In this document: in pieces, positions 8,693-16,330 of the stretch | How the letters are laid out: each line of letters starts with the position of its first letter | How positions within the stretch are numbered: the stretch's first letter is position 1 | NCBI GenBank assembly: GCA_041738875.1 | Contig: JBGSOW010000044.1 | Location: 1-48,849 of the forward strand | DNA length: 48,849 bases | Direction of reading: 5' to 3' | Source of the DNA: JBGSOW01 sp041738875 | GTDB taxonomy: Bacteria; Patescibacteriota; Dojkabacteria; CALFHW01 | Translations under genes and position numbers: made by a program | The notes under the pieces: generated by a model | Database searches by the model: none | Seen by the model: only the letters and a program-made list of their open reading frames with translations | Told to the model about the DNA's origin: nothing

Positions 8693-10588
8693 ATGCAACA
8701 AGACGTACTAGGCGGATATTCCGATACACTTGGACAGATTTGGTATAGTGTAAATAGAAAAGAAGTTGCAGAAAGAATTAGACGGAAGGTTGCTAGCCTT
8801 CCAGCAAAATCAGGGAAAGAACAAGCTCGTGCAAATGCAGAAAATTTGATGCTTATTATTCAGGAAACGATAGATGTAGGCCTAGAGGAATTAAATCCAC
8901 ATATACAACCTGAGGCGGTAGCGATTATTGCAAGTAATATTCTTTATGCTCATGCAAATTTACTTATTGGTACACCCATAGCTGAAAACTTTCTTAATAC
9001 TCTTCCAGATCCTGAAAAAAGTCAGAGATTAGAATCATATATAGAGCAAATAGCTGATAATGGGGATAATACTTCACGTGAGAGTATGTTCGATAGAATA
9101 GCCGAGGGATTTATCAGTTTCTTAAATGAGCCAGCGTTAGATGGTCAACAGGAATCTTCTAGAAGGGCATTAGCACTTGAGGCACCGTTGTATTTATATC
9201 TGACGCCTGGTGATTCTAGAGAAGTATTCACTGCCCCTTTGGAACTAAATGGACTTAAAAAATATAAATCTAGTAAGGTTGGAAGTATATTTGACGAAGT
9301 TACTACCAGACTTAAGCCATATATTACAAATGCTAATAATCAGGAAAAGTCTAGAAGAAGAAAGCTATTAATGGGCATTGGGGCTACTGTGTCGATAGCG
9401 TGCGAGGCCATAGTTGATACTGAAAATGTGCATCACAGAAGTGCAATTAGACTTTTGACAGAGCTGGATAATTACTATCAGAGAGAGACTCAAGGTCAGG
9501 TTTCTATTGGGGAAATAATCACCTCAACCTTATCTAGCTCACCAAGTTATGTTATTTCATATTTACGGAAATTAGGCGATGCGATAAATGAACTGGAAGA
9601 GCACCAGGATTTCTTGGCCGGCATACAGAATACAATATACGAAATTGAAAAAACTATGTGTTTAGCGCTTGATAGCGACTGCATACCTTGGCTTTATGAT
9701 GTCTTAGAAACCTTTACAAATGGATCAGAGATTGAAAATGCAGTTGAACTACTGCCAAGATTAAGTGATGATGAGATCCAAACACTGAGACTAATTGCTA
9801 CGGATCCTAAGAGTGAATCCTCTTCTAATTATTATCTTAAGGATAGGGCTAAAACACTTGCACAATCACCTTACTATACTATGTCTTTAGATAGTGATGG
9901 ACGCAAGGGGTTAGTTTGTATCAATGTTGAGAATTTAAATCCACATCCAGTTCCTAACAATATTATTCCTATCGAAGACTCTTTCCAGATAGTTCTAGTA
10001 TTTAATATCAACGAAATGGGAGAGGTCGAGACTTATCTACAGACTTTCGAAGAGATCGAACAGTTGAGTGATGATGTAGTGGCAAAAATGAGACAAGTTA
10101 TGTATGTAGCGCTAAAGCATCGTATAAAATTAGAATTGGCTCAGAGCAGGCCGGCACCAATACTAAACCAACCAAGAGAGCCAGGCGTAATTGATCAAAA
10201 ACAAGTAAACAGGGAAATGCTAACAAAGCCTAACATTCCTGGCCGCTGGAATAGAAAAAGTCCTAACGCGCCCTTGGATCATGAAGAAGAAACAGTAGAA
10301 TCAGCAATATTAGAAGTTTCGACCTTTTTTGATGTACATGGTATAAATTATTTTATTGAGAAACCAGCAGGCACTCAGCAAGCCACAATGTGGCAGGTTA
10401 ACCCAGATACCAAAGTAAAAGAAATGATAACTATAGATTCTTTTAAAAAAAGACGTAGAGATGGCTTATACCAGATGCGTTATGGAGATATGAGGATACT
10501 ATTTCGAAGGAATGATGAAGGGTATGAGTTCCTCGGCGCAGTAAAACGTCGTGATATAAATAAGTTTATAAGAAATATGAAATTCTAA
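8693..10588 (+). CDS. Unknown 631-residue insert protein with RelE/ParE-like C-terminus
   Basis: The first ~500 residues match nothing I know; they are mostly helical, soluble, without signal peptide or membrane segment. The last ~45 residues (about 587-631) read like the end of a RelE/ParE/HigB-fold toxin: a basic KKRRRDGLYQ strand, MRYGDMRILF, an acidic turn, then a strand and KRRDINKF. That resembles the family pattern of a strand ending R-x-G-x-x-R-x-x-x, a turn, and a final H/R-R-x-x-x-Y/F. It is the only gene of an insert bounded by duplicated HD-gene ends. The RelE-like call is pattern recognition only; the large N-terminal part could be a specificity, inhibitory or delivery region. 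Confidence 0.6.
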   Translation: MQQDVLGGYSDTLGQIWYSVNRKEVAERIRRKVASLPAKSGKEQARANAENLMLIIQETIDVGLEELNPHIQPEAVAIIASNILYAHANLLIGTPIAENFLNTLPDPEKSQRLESYIEQIADNGDNTSRESMFDRIAEGFISFLNEPALDGQQESSRRALALEAPLYLYLTPGDSREVFTAPLELNGLKKYKSSKVGSIFDEVTTRLKPYITNANNQEKSRRRKLLMGIGATVSIACEAIVDTENVHHRSAIRLLTELDNYYQRETQGQVSIGEIITSTLSSSPSYVISYLRKLGDAINELEEHQDFLAGIQNTIYEIEKTMCLALDSDCIPWLYDVLETFTNGSEIENAVELLPRLSDDEIQTLRLIATDPKSESSSNYYLKDRAKTLAQSPYYTMSLDSDGRKGLVCINVENLNPHPVPNNIIPIEDSFQIVLVFNINEMGEVETYLQTFEEIEQLSDDVVAKMRQVMYVALKHRIKLELAQSRPAPILNQPREPGVIDQKQVNREMLTKPNIPGRWNRKSPNAPLDHEEETVESAILEVSTFFDVHGINYFIEKPAGTQQATMWQVNPDTKVKEMITIDSFKKRRRDGLYQMRYGDMRILFRRNDEGYEFLGAVKRRDINKFIRNMKF

Positions 10589-10683
10589 TTCAAACACCCA
10601 TTTATGACTTGGAATCCCTTCATGACAGGTTTCCACTTAGAGTTACTAGATAGGCTAGGCAAACAGCTGCAAAGGTATTACTA
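10587..10683 (+). repeat. Right copy of HD-gene 3' end (attR-like, displaced)
   Basis: This stretch can be read in frame as the last 31 residues of the HD protein and ends in TAG at 10681-10683, but has no start codon or body. It begins on the final codons of the 631-residue gene. It is either the original end of the HD gene or a copy carried by the element. Confidence 0.93.
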
Positions 10684-10700
10684 GACCCGGTCATCGTAAA

Positions 10701-10732
10701 AAGTGTACTAAACTATACAAAAGTGTTAAAAT
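10701..10732 (+). promoter_or_regulatory. Promoter-like region of the candidate RNA
   Basis: A -10-like TAAAAT (10727-10732) lies 5 bases before the presumed RNA start. The upstream 10701-10732 stretch closely resembles 23891-23924 in front of hicB (AAGTGTA, TAAACTATA, a GTTA(T/A)AAT -10), differing by a two-base gap and a few substitutions. Confidence 0.45.
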
Positions 10733-10736
10733 TTAT

Positions 10737-10878
10737 CAACCTCGAACTTAGGGGGGATGGTGGATCGGTAAGATTCTGAATTTTGCCCTGAAGCCCGCAC
10801 AACGAGCAAAACCATTCATTAAAAGTGATTTTGCATTTTGCAAGGTTGTATAAAGTCTCCGTTCTACGGAGATTTTTA
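10737..10878 (+). ncRNA. Candidate structured small RNA, family not recognised
   Basis: A ~140-base unit between a promoter-like sequence and a perfect intrinsic terminator has no coding frame but folds convincingly by eye: CAACCT (10737-10742) pairs with AGGTTG (10843-10848) to close the molecule; GGATC/GATTC forms a hairpin with a GGTAA loop; GAAT plus TTTGC pair with GCAAA plus ATTC across a small bulge, around a loop rich in CCC and CGC. It does not show the SRP apical loop, RNase P core, tmRNA ends or a 6S-like bubble that I could recognise. Confidence 0.5.
10856..10878 (+). terminator. Intrinsic terminator
   Basis: TCTCCGT (10856-10862), a TCT loop, ACGGAGA (10866-10872), then TTTTTATTT: a perfect 7-bp stem and T-run. 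It ends the candidate RNA on the plus strand, and overlaps the stop codon of the minus-strand frameshifted gene. Confidence 0.88.
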
Positions 10879-11212
10879 TTTAGTCTGTTTCCAATAGCAG
10901 CTTATTAAGTATAGCCTTCTGCCTTTCATAGTTTTCTCATCTCGAATATGACAGACAACTAATTTACCATCTCTTGTTATACCGCGTAGTTCAAAACTAT
11001 CTTTATATTTCGAGGTTGTTATTAAAAAATCAGCTTTTCGTATTAGCTCTATCGCAGGTGCAAAACTTTGTAAATGATACTTTTCGTCTATTTAGAATTG
11101 GACAAACAGTTGAAGATTTATGTTGTATTTGCATTTCTATCTTATTTTTTAAAGTCTTTCTGTGGCTAGATGTATTGATATTTGTTGTCAGAGGTGTAAG
11201 CCTAATCTTCAT
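10876..11212 (-). pseudogene. Frameshifted small unknown gene
   Basis: From an ATG at 11212, the minus strand reads about 42 residues (ending near ...TVCPILNR). A one-base shift near 11085-11095 then lets it continue for about 70 residues with protein-like composition (segments such as ELIRKADFLITTSKYKD and CHIRDEKTMKGRRLYLISCY) to a TAA at 10876-10878. Without the shift the frame stops at 11030. The joined product of ~110 residues would be a small soluble protein with a few Cys, of no family I know. The perfect TATAAT 6 bases before the ATG suggests the gene was leaderless. A sequencing error is the alternative to true decay. Confidence 0.45.
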
Positions 11213-11273
11213 GAAGGGATTATACTACCCGATGTTATAATATTTCATGAAGTGGAAATCAATGATTAGGCTT
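11198..11273. promoter_or_regulatory. Inverted-repeat operator with divergent -10 elements
   Basis: AAGCCTAATC (11198-11207) is repeated inverted as GATTAGGCTT (11264-11273). Inside lie two TTCATGAA palindromes (11208-11215, 11244-11251), 36 bp apart. Between them are a minus-strand TATAAT (11224-11219) 6 bases before the ATG of the frameshifted gene, and a plus-strand TATAAT (11236-11241). The layout suggests an autoregulated promoter bound by a dimeric or looped repressor. Confidence 0.5.
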
Positions 11274-11284
11274 CGAATGCCAGG

Positions 11285-11719
11285 CTAATACAACTCCCTG
11301 CAATTATGTATTTCACACTCCATATTGAGAATTTTGGCGGCGTTTACTACTACTAATTCATATGGGCGTGGATGATTCTCCTCTCGTACATCGCTAGGCC
11401 TGAAGTAGAGTACTTTATTATTTGGGTTAACTAGCCGTAAGTTTGATAGTTTATCAACAACTTTTTTAGTCATTTCTGGGACTTCTTCGAAAGATAATTT
11501 ATGACCATACAATGGAATTGGTGTATTTGTCTCGAGTAGGCCAAATTTACCAGATAGGATTAGTAGAAGTGCGCCTGCCTTTTCAGCGTGCCATGCAACT
11601 AGCGGGATGTCGGGATGCTCATATCGTATAACCGCAGGAAGAAGACCTTCACGTGCGTCTTTTTCTGCTGTACAGCCTTTGATAATAATTTCCACTACAT
11701 ACCAAACGCGTATATCCAT
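11285..11719 (-). CDS. Small protein resembling DUF6884/YaaA-like family
   Basis: A 144-residue protein with a central LLILSGKFGLL segment followed by TPIPLYGHKL. This resembles the ILSAKYGLL...PY-Y motif of DUF6884-type and YaaA-related proteins, which are found in phage-linked and DNA-modification contexts. The C-terminal half has a VLYFRPSD strand and a Cys near the end. No signal peptide. The similarity is motif-level only and does not give a reaction. The gene stands alone on the minus strand, facing the frameshifted gene. Confidence 0.55.
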   Translation of the reverse strand: MDIRVWYVVEIIIKGCTAEKDAREGLLPAVIRYEHPDIPLVAWHAEKAGALLLILSGKFGLLETNTPIPLYGHKLSFEEVPEMTKKVVDKLSNLRLVNPNNKVLYFRPSDVREENHPRPYELVVVNAAKILNMECEIHNCRELY

Positions 11720-11846
11720 AGAATATTACCTATAAAGTAACGGCCAATTTAAACAGTAATCCAATACGTAAAGTCGAAGATCAATCCACAAACTATGTGG
11801 TTAAGGCCGAATTGCGTGAATAATCCTTAGGTGGTAGCATTATTCT

Positions 11847-13580
11847 ATGTATAGAAAGAATGATTTGAAATTGATCTTTGTTGTAGTAATTATTTTGGTC
11901 AGTTTGTCTTTGCTAATATTAGTTCTCATTAGAATCAATGAAACTAGAATTTTCACCTCAACAGCAACAATTCCGCGATTTGCACCAAATTTAAATAAAG
12001 ATCAATATTTCACGGGATTCAATACTCAGGTTAGGCTGGATGGTTCATCGAGCCTTGATTTAAATGAATATTACAGTACCATCGATGATATTGTTGCCAT
12101 GGGTATACCAAATCCTACGATTAGGTTTTCTTTGAATGTAGACGATATATTCCCAAGAACTGATATGAATACACATCTGATCTCATGTATAGATTCCCAG
12201 AATTGTGACCCTATTAAGTTGAGAGCGTATAGAGAGCCTATAGAGTACGCTAAAAATGCAGGTGTAAAAGTAATTTTGGTCACGTATGTTCCTTATTTTG
12301 CAAGTACTTATAGCAATGTCAATGAAGTGGATAAAGGTTGGCGCAAGAAATATAGCTTACGAGACTATCTTGTCGTTACAAGCTCCGTTCATACAATTTT
12401 AGCTAGAGAATATGGCGATTTGGTGGATATTTGGAATTTATTTAATGAATCAAATATATTTGCCTTCGACAGCCATTTGCCTATTAACCCTCTAGCTCCG
12501 AGATATAATACCTACCTAAAAACATTTAATTCAGTACTCATTACCGCAGCAACTTCAGTAAAGAATAATGTACGGAACGCGCAAACAACAATAGATATAG
12601 CTGGTCTCAAAAGAGACGGAGATAGTGGATACCTCCAATGGATAGGCTTTATTAGAAGCAATTTGCATTCAATTAATTATTTGTCGTTCAATTCTTATCC
12701 TGGGATAAATGAAAGAGCGATCGAAAGAGAATCACAAGCCTTAGCTGAAGTAAGGGAGTGGGTTAAACAACCGATAATCATCACAGAGACTGGACTTTGT
12801 AGAGCAACAGTCCCGAATAGATTGGATCTGAACAATTACATATCAGCTACAGTTAGCTCTTTGAAAAAGGCTGGTGCCAGCGGGATTTTATTGTATATGC
12901 ATAAAGATGACGATAGATCATGGTTTAATGATTGCGAAAAGAGTTTCGGGTTGTTTCAAGTTAGTAGCAAAATTGTGGATTCTTTAAATAATCGAAACAT
13001 AGACAATAATCAGAAACTCCAGACATATACCTGCGTGGATAGGCTTGCGGCTAGATTTACTAGAGAAGGTGAAGGTGTTGATTGGAATGATTGGTCGGAC
13101 GCAGCACGTAATTTCATCACTACAGGTAACAAAGTGACTTTGCAACCATCAGACTGGCTCATCTCTGCTCATAGATATAATCCAAATCAGGATAGCAGAA
13201 CGACTTTTTGGATTAATGATTTCATAAATCAAGGTGATTGGGTAGCAGTGACATATAGTCTAGAATTTGAAGGAAATGGAAGACGCTCATTTATCCTATT
13301 AAAGGAGGGTGAGAGATTAATTTTACTAATAAGGGTCGATGGAGAGGAAAGAAGTTATTTGCTAGATAGTGAAATCGGAGATTTGGAGAGCGTAGGAATT
13401 GTGCTCAAAGATAATATAATGTATACAGAGGTAAATCAAAAATTAGTGGGTAATATAATAGATTTTTCTATCGAAAATATACCTCAAAATGTAAGTTACA
13501 CACCGAGTATTTTAGTAGAATCTTCTGAAAACTCGACAGGGAGTTCATTGAATTTCTCGGGTTTAAATTTATGTGAGTAG
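11847..13580 (+). CDS. Membrane-anchored clan GH-A glycoside hydrolase-like protein
   Basis: Residues 9-31 form an N-terminal signal anchor, placing the rest outside the cell. Residues ~50-390 look like a TIM-barrel glycosidase of clan GH-A (GH5/39/53-like): the acid/base motif WNLFNES with Asn200-Glu201 on strand 4 and the nucleophile strand IIITETG with Glu314 on strand 7. Residues ~400-577 look like a beta-sandwich, perhaps a laminin-G-like carbohydrate-binding domain, ending in Cys. The protein may cut glycans of a neighbour cell or of the cell's own surface. The exact GH family cannot be assigned. It is followed 12 bases later by a Nudix gene. Confidence 0.68.
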   Translation: MYRKNDLKLIFVVVIILVSLSLLILVLIRINETRIFTSTATIPRFAPNLNKDQYFTGFNTQVRLDGSSSLDLNEYYSTIDDIVAMGIPNPTIRFSLNVDDIFPRTDMNTHLISCIDSQNCDPIKLRAYREPIEYAKNAGVKVILVTYVPYFASTYSNVNEVDKGWRKKYSLRDYLVVTSSVHTILAREYGDLVDIWNLFNESNIFAFDSHLPINPLAPRYNTYLKTFNSVLITAATSVKNNVRNAQTTIDIAGLKRDGDSGYLQWIGFIRSNLHSINYLSFNSYPGINERAIERESQALAEVREWVKQPIIITETGLCRATVPNRLDLNNYISATVSSLKKAGASGILLYMHKDDDRSWFNDCEKSFGLFQVSSKIVDSLNNRNIDNNQKLQTYTCVDRLAARFTREGEGVDWNDWSDAARNFITTGNKVTLQPSDWLISAHRYNPNQDSRTTFWINDFINQGDWVAVTYSLEFEGNGRRSFILLKEGERLILLIRVDGEERSYLLDSEIGDLESVGIVLKDNIMYTEVNQKLVGNIIDFSIENIPQNVSYTPSILVESSENSTGSSLNFSGLNLCE

Positions 13581-13592
13581 ATTGTAAACAAC

Positions 13593-14000
13593 ATGAGACG
13601 CGGAATCTGTGCAGTTATTTCGAGGAAAATTGAGTCTGGGGAGAAAGAGTATCTGCTAGTTAGTTCGAAGAAGGATAGAGGAGAGCATACTGGCAAATTT
13701 TACCCACCAAGTGGATGGGCAGAAAATGGAGAAAGCGAAGAAGAAACTCTAGTTCGCGAGCTCATGGAGGAGTTGAAATTGGAGATTAGAGTACTAAAAA
13801 AGATTGCCGCAATCCCAGGTGATATTCCGGATTTAACTCTTCACTTCTGGGAATGTGAAATAATTGGCAAAGAAGAAATTGAGCTCAAAGAGGATGAATT
13901 AGCAGGCGCTGGGTGGTTTAGCGTAGGTGAAATGAAAAATATGAATTTATATCCCGCAACAGTCAGGCTATTTAGGGAACATCTACACGAGGATATTTAA
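13593..14000 (+). CDS. Nudix hydrolase (variant box)
   Basis: A 135-residue Nudix-fold protein. The box has Gly41, Glu47, Arg55-Glu56 and Glu59-Glu60, but the Gly expected after the EE pair is Lys62. All acidic metal ligands are kept, so activity is still likely. The PPSGW sequence before the box resembles MutT-like enzymes. It starts 12 bases after the glycosidase stop with no Shine-Dalgarno sequence, and may be translated from the same transcript. Confidence 0.8.
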   Translation: MRRGICAVISRKIESGEKEYLLVSSKKDRGEHTGKFYPPSGWAENGESEEETLVRELMEELKLEIRVLKKIAAIPGDIPDLTLHFWECEIIGKEEIELKEDELAGAGWFSVGEMKNMNLYPATVRLFREHLHEDI

Positions 14001-14006
14001 AGTAGC

Positions 14007-14116
14007 AAATTATAGAAATTAAAAGCATTTATGAAAAGCTAGGCTGTAAATGCATTGGAGTCGATGAAAACGGCTACTTCGGCAGGAAAGACTATCTGAT
14101 GAGATGCTATTTGTAA
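14007..14116 (+). pseudogene. Remnant of a GNAT acetyltransferase 3' end
   Basis: After an in-frame TAG at 14004, the frame reads IEIKSIYEKLGCKCIG, then GYFGRKDYLMRCYL and a stop at 14114-14116. This matches the usual last 35 residues of GNAT N-acetyltransferases (Y-E-K-L-G-F..., GYF, D, LM-x-L). There is no start codon or N-terminal part, so it is a leftover fragment between the Nudix and sigma factor genes. Confidence 0.5.
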
Positions 14117-14132
14117 GGCGGATAAGCAATTC

Positions 14133-14741
14133 TTGCAACAAAACAAAGACAAGCGCATTATTAATTGTATTGTGAACCCAAAGAGAAGAATAAAAGAACC
14201 AAGTGCAGAGCAAATTAACCTTGCTAAGACAGATGCGGGTGCGTTTGGAGATATTTTTGAGGAATATTATTCATACATACTCAACTTTTTCTATCGTAAA
14301 ACGTTGGATATTAATTCTGCAAAAGATTTCACCTCGGAGTGTTTTTTCAGGGTTATGAAGAATTTACCTAAATTTAATTTTAAATACAAAGGCGGTTTCA
14401 CTTCGTGGATATATAAAATCGCTGTAAATTTGTTCCGGGAGTCGTTGAGAAAGAACTCAAAGAAATATATCAGTGTTGAAGAAGTGTACTTTTTAAATCA
14501 ACCAGAGGAAACTTCTGAACTCGAAGAGTTCGAGAAAGAGTATGATCGGGCTGGAAACTTACGGTCTATTCTAAAGCAGATTTCTAAAATGGATACATCA
14601 GACCAAGAAGTTATCCATTTGCACTTTTTTGAAGGTTTGAGTTATGAACAAATATCCAAGGTTACAGGTAATAAAAATGCCACAATTCGTTCGCAAGTAA
14701 GCAGGGCTGTGAATAAACTAAAAAGACTATTGCAACAGTAG
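14133..14741 (+). CDS. ECF-type sigma-70 family RNA polymerase sigma factor
   Basis: Region 2 is seen at about residues 36-105 (FGDIFEEYY, DFTSECFFRV, SWIYKIAVN) and region 4 at about 150-200 (SDQEVIHLHFFEGLSYEQI, then a helix-turn-helix and NKLKRLL). Region 3 is absent, as in ECF sigma factors. It would direct RNA polymerase to a small regulon. The only in-frame starts are TTG (14133) or GTG (14172); both give a full region 2. The downstream membrane protein starts 45 bases later and is the natural candidate for its anti-sigma partner. Confidence 0.88.
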   Translation: MQQNKDKRIINCIVNPKRRIKEPSAEQINLAKTDAGAFGDIFEEYYSYILNFFYRKTLDINSAKDFTSECFFRVMKNLPKFNFKYKGGFTSWIYKIAVNLFRESLRKNSKKYISVEEVYFLNQPEETSELEEFEKEYDRAGNLRSILKQISKMDTSDQEVIHLHFFEGLSYEQISKVTGNKNATIRSQVSRAVNKLKRLLQQ

Positions 14742-14786
14742 TACTAGATATACATTATTGTAATTAATAATCTAATAAATTTCGTC

Positions 14787-16097
14787 ATGAATAATAAAAA
14801 TAAACAAAACGACAGAATTTCAACTCAAGGAGAGGTTGATCTGTTTGCAGATATTCAACTTGTAAATCCTGATTTGAAAACTCATAGAGAGAACCTCAGA
14901 CGTGATCTACTTCGTGGATACAACAAGAGTTCTGAAGCTACTAAGAATACTAAAAACTCAATCCTGGAAATACTATTTGCAAAAAGATTAGTCGCTGGAT
15001 TATTCGCTCTATTGGTTATATTACTTTTATTAGTTACGAATCTTGGCTTAGGAATAGATCTGAATACAGATCCTGCTGGCCCAAGTGAAGTAATTAAAGT
15101 AAATACAAAAGAGCAATTACTGGTCAAAGCGCAAAGTGTAGAGGATGAAAAGTTGCAAAAGGGAAAATATCGAAAGTTAGACTATGATATTGATATATTT
15201 TCTTCAATTGGTGAATTGAGAGAGTATAGGGTTAGTTACATATCTTTGCTGCAGGGAAATAACAGTGCCGAAGCTGAAGAGGAATTTTTCACACAAATTC
15301 AGATAATTGATAGAGGTAACGGCAAAACAATTTATGCATCTAAAATAGGAACGTTATCACCAGAGAGTGACTATCTTAGGAAAGATGCAGGCGTATTTGC
15401 TGATCAAGAGAAGATGTATTACGCAAGTGAAAACTATCCTATGTTTATGCAATGCCAAGACTGTACAAATGAAGAACTTTCTCTGATGAATGCGAATATG
15501 CCATTTACGTCGCGTACAAGGTTAGATGCAGTTTCAGGTGGAATAGATTTAAACAATATGGATAGTTGTAGCTTAAATGACGGCGCTCGCGTTGTGATTG
15601 AGTGTTTTGGAAAGACTTTTATCAGCAATATTCCTGCTTTAGTTTTACTAGATGGACAGTACTCTCCTATATATCAAGTGTCAGATATGACCACTTTCCA
15701 AAATCGCGCCGAACTCGCGGGCTTCGATGAGGTTCTTGCTGGAAATCCTGAGCTAAATAGCAGTATTGCGGATGATAAACTATACCAATTATTTTTGACT
15801 CCAAATCTTCCAGACGAAATAAGTGGAAAAGCCCGCGATCATATATCTGCATTGCAAGAAGATAGTAGTGTGAGATATATAGGAGAGAGGATAATCGGTG
15901 ATGAGACATATTATGTATTAGAGTATGAAAGTGAAGACATTACCGGCAAATACTCACAGCAAGTTGGATTTAATGGCAACTACGAGCTAGGTTACATAAG
16001 TCGCTATAAATATATAGATGGAGAGAAGGTTCAAAGGTATGTGTATAAGGTAGATTCTATGACATACCAAGAGGAACCTGAAAGATTTATCTACTAG
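14787..16097 (+). CDS. Single-pass membrane protein, possible anti-sigma partner
   Basis: A 436-residue protein with a charged cytoplasmic N-terminus (about 1-65, including an acidic, helical DLFADIQL stretch), one membrane segment near 68-88, and a ~345-residue outer domain with four Cys in two CxxC/C-C-like pairs and a beta-rich C-terminus. The layout (cytoplasmic tail, one membrane pass, sensor domain, next to an ECF sigma gene) is that of an anti-sigma factor, but no RskA or zinc anti-sigma motif is visible, so the role is inferred from context. Confidence 0.6.
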   Translation: MNNKNKQNDRISTQGEVDLFADIQLVNPDLKTHRENLRRDLLRGYNKSSEATKNTKNSILEILFAKRLVAGLFALLVILLLLVTNLGLGIDLNTDPAGPSEVIKVNTKEQLLVKAQSVEDEKLQKGKYRKLDYDIDIFSSIGELREYRVSYISLLQGNNSAEAEEEFFTQIQIIDRGNGKTIYASKIGTLSPESDYLRKDAGVFADQEKMYYASENYPMFMQCQDCTNEELSLMNANMPFTSRTRLDAVSGGIDLNNMDSCSLNDGARVVIECFGKTFISNIPALVLLDGQYSPIYQVSDMTTFQNRAELAGFDEVLAGNPELNSSIADDKLYQLFLTPNLPDEISGKARDHISALQEDSSVRYIGERIIGDETYYVLEYESEDITGKYSQQVGFNGNYELGYISRYKYIDGEKVQRYVYKVDSMTYQEEPERFIY

Positions 16098-16287
16098 GCT
16101 ATACGTATCGAAATTACTCCAATCCCAACATTCTGAATACCATTGAACTTTAAGGTTTAAACTTTACACCGGAATCTAGGCATCTCGTTTCTATTAGATA
16201 TGCTTTTACATAACTTATAGAAATATATTGATGATTCAAAATGGATTCTGCAGGTGAATGCGGGTTGAATACAGGGTGAAACACAAG

Positions 16288-16307
16288 ATGATATAATGAC
16301 GATATTG
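16288..16307 (+). promoter_or_regulatory. Extended -10 promoter of the unknown two-gene operon
   Basis: TGATATAAT at 16289-16297 is an extended -10, 33 bases before the ATG. The 19-base stretch ATGATATAATGACGATATT differs by one base from the one at 8652-8670 upstream of the insert gene. The preceding 190 bases from 16098 show no gene. Confidence 0.5.
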
Positions 16308-16330
16308 AACTAAATTCACAGCTTTATTCT

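Larger units (their letters stand above)
8493..10653 (+). mobile_element. One-gene insert at the 3' end of the HD gene
   Basis: The 2161 bp between the two copies of the HD-gene 3' end contain a single gene (8693-10588) and about 170 bp of upstream sequence with a promoter. The arrangement, in which the host gene is kept intact by a new 3' end and the old one is displaced beyond the insert, is the hallmark of elements that integrate into gene 3' ends. No integrase or transposase lies inside. The exact junction cannot be placed within the 67-bp identity. Confidence 0.75.

Noticed and set aside
10974..11240. 88-residue plus-strand open frame rich in F, L, I and V.
   Set aside because: It is the antisense of the frameshifted minus-strand gene and crosses the terminator-proximal region and operator; no leader signal.
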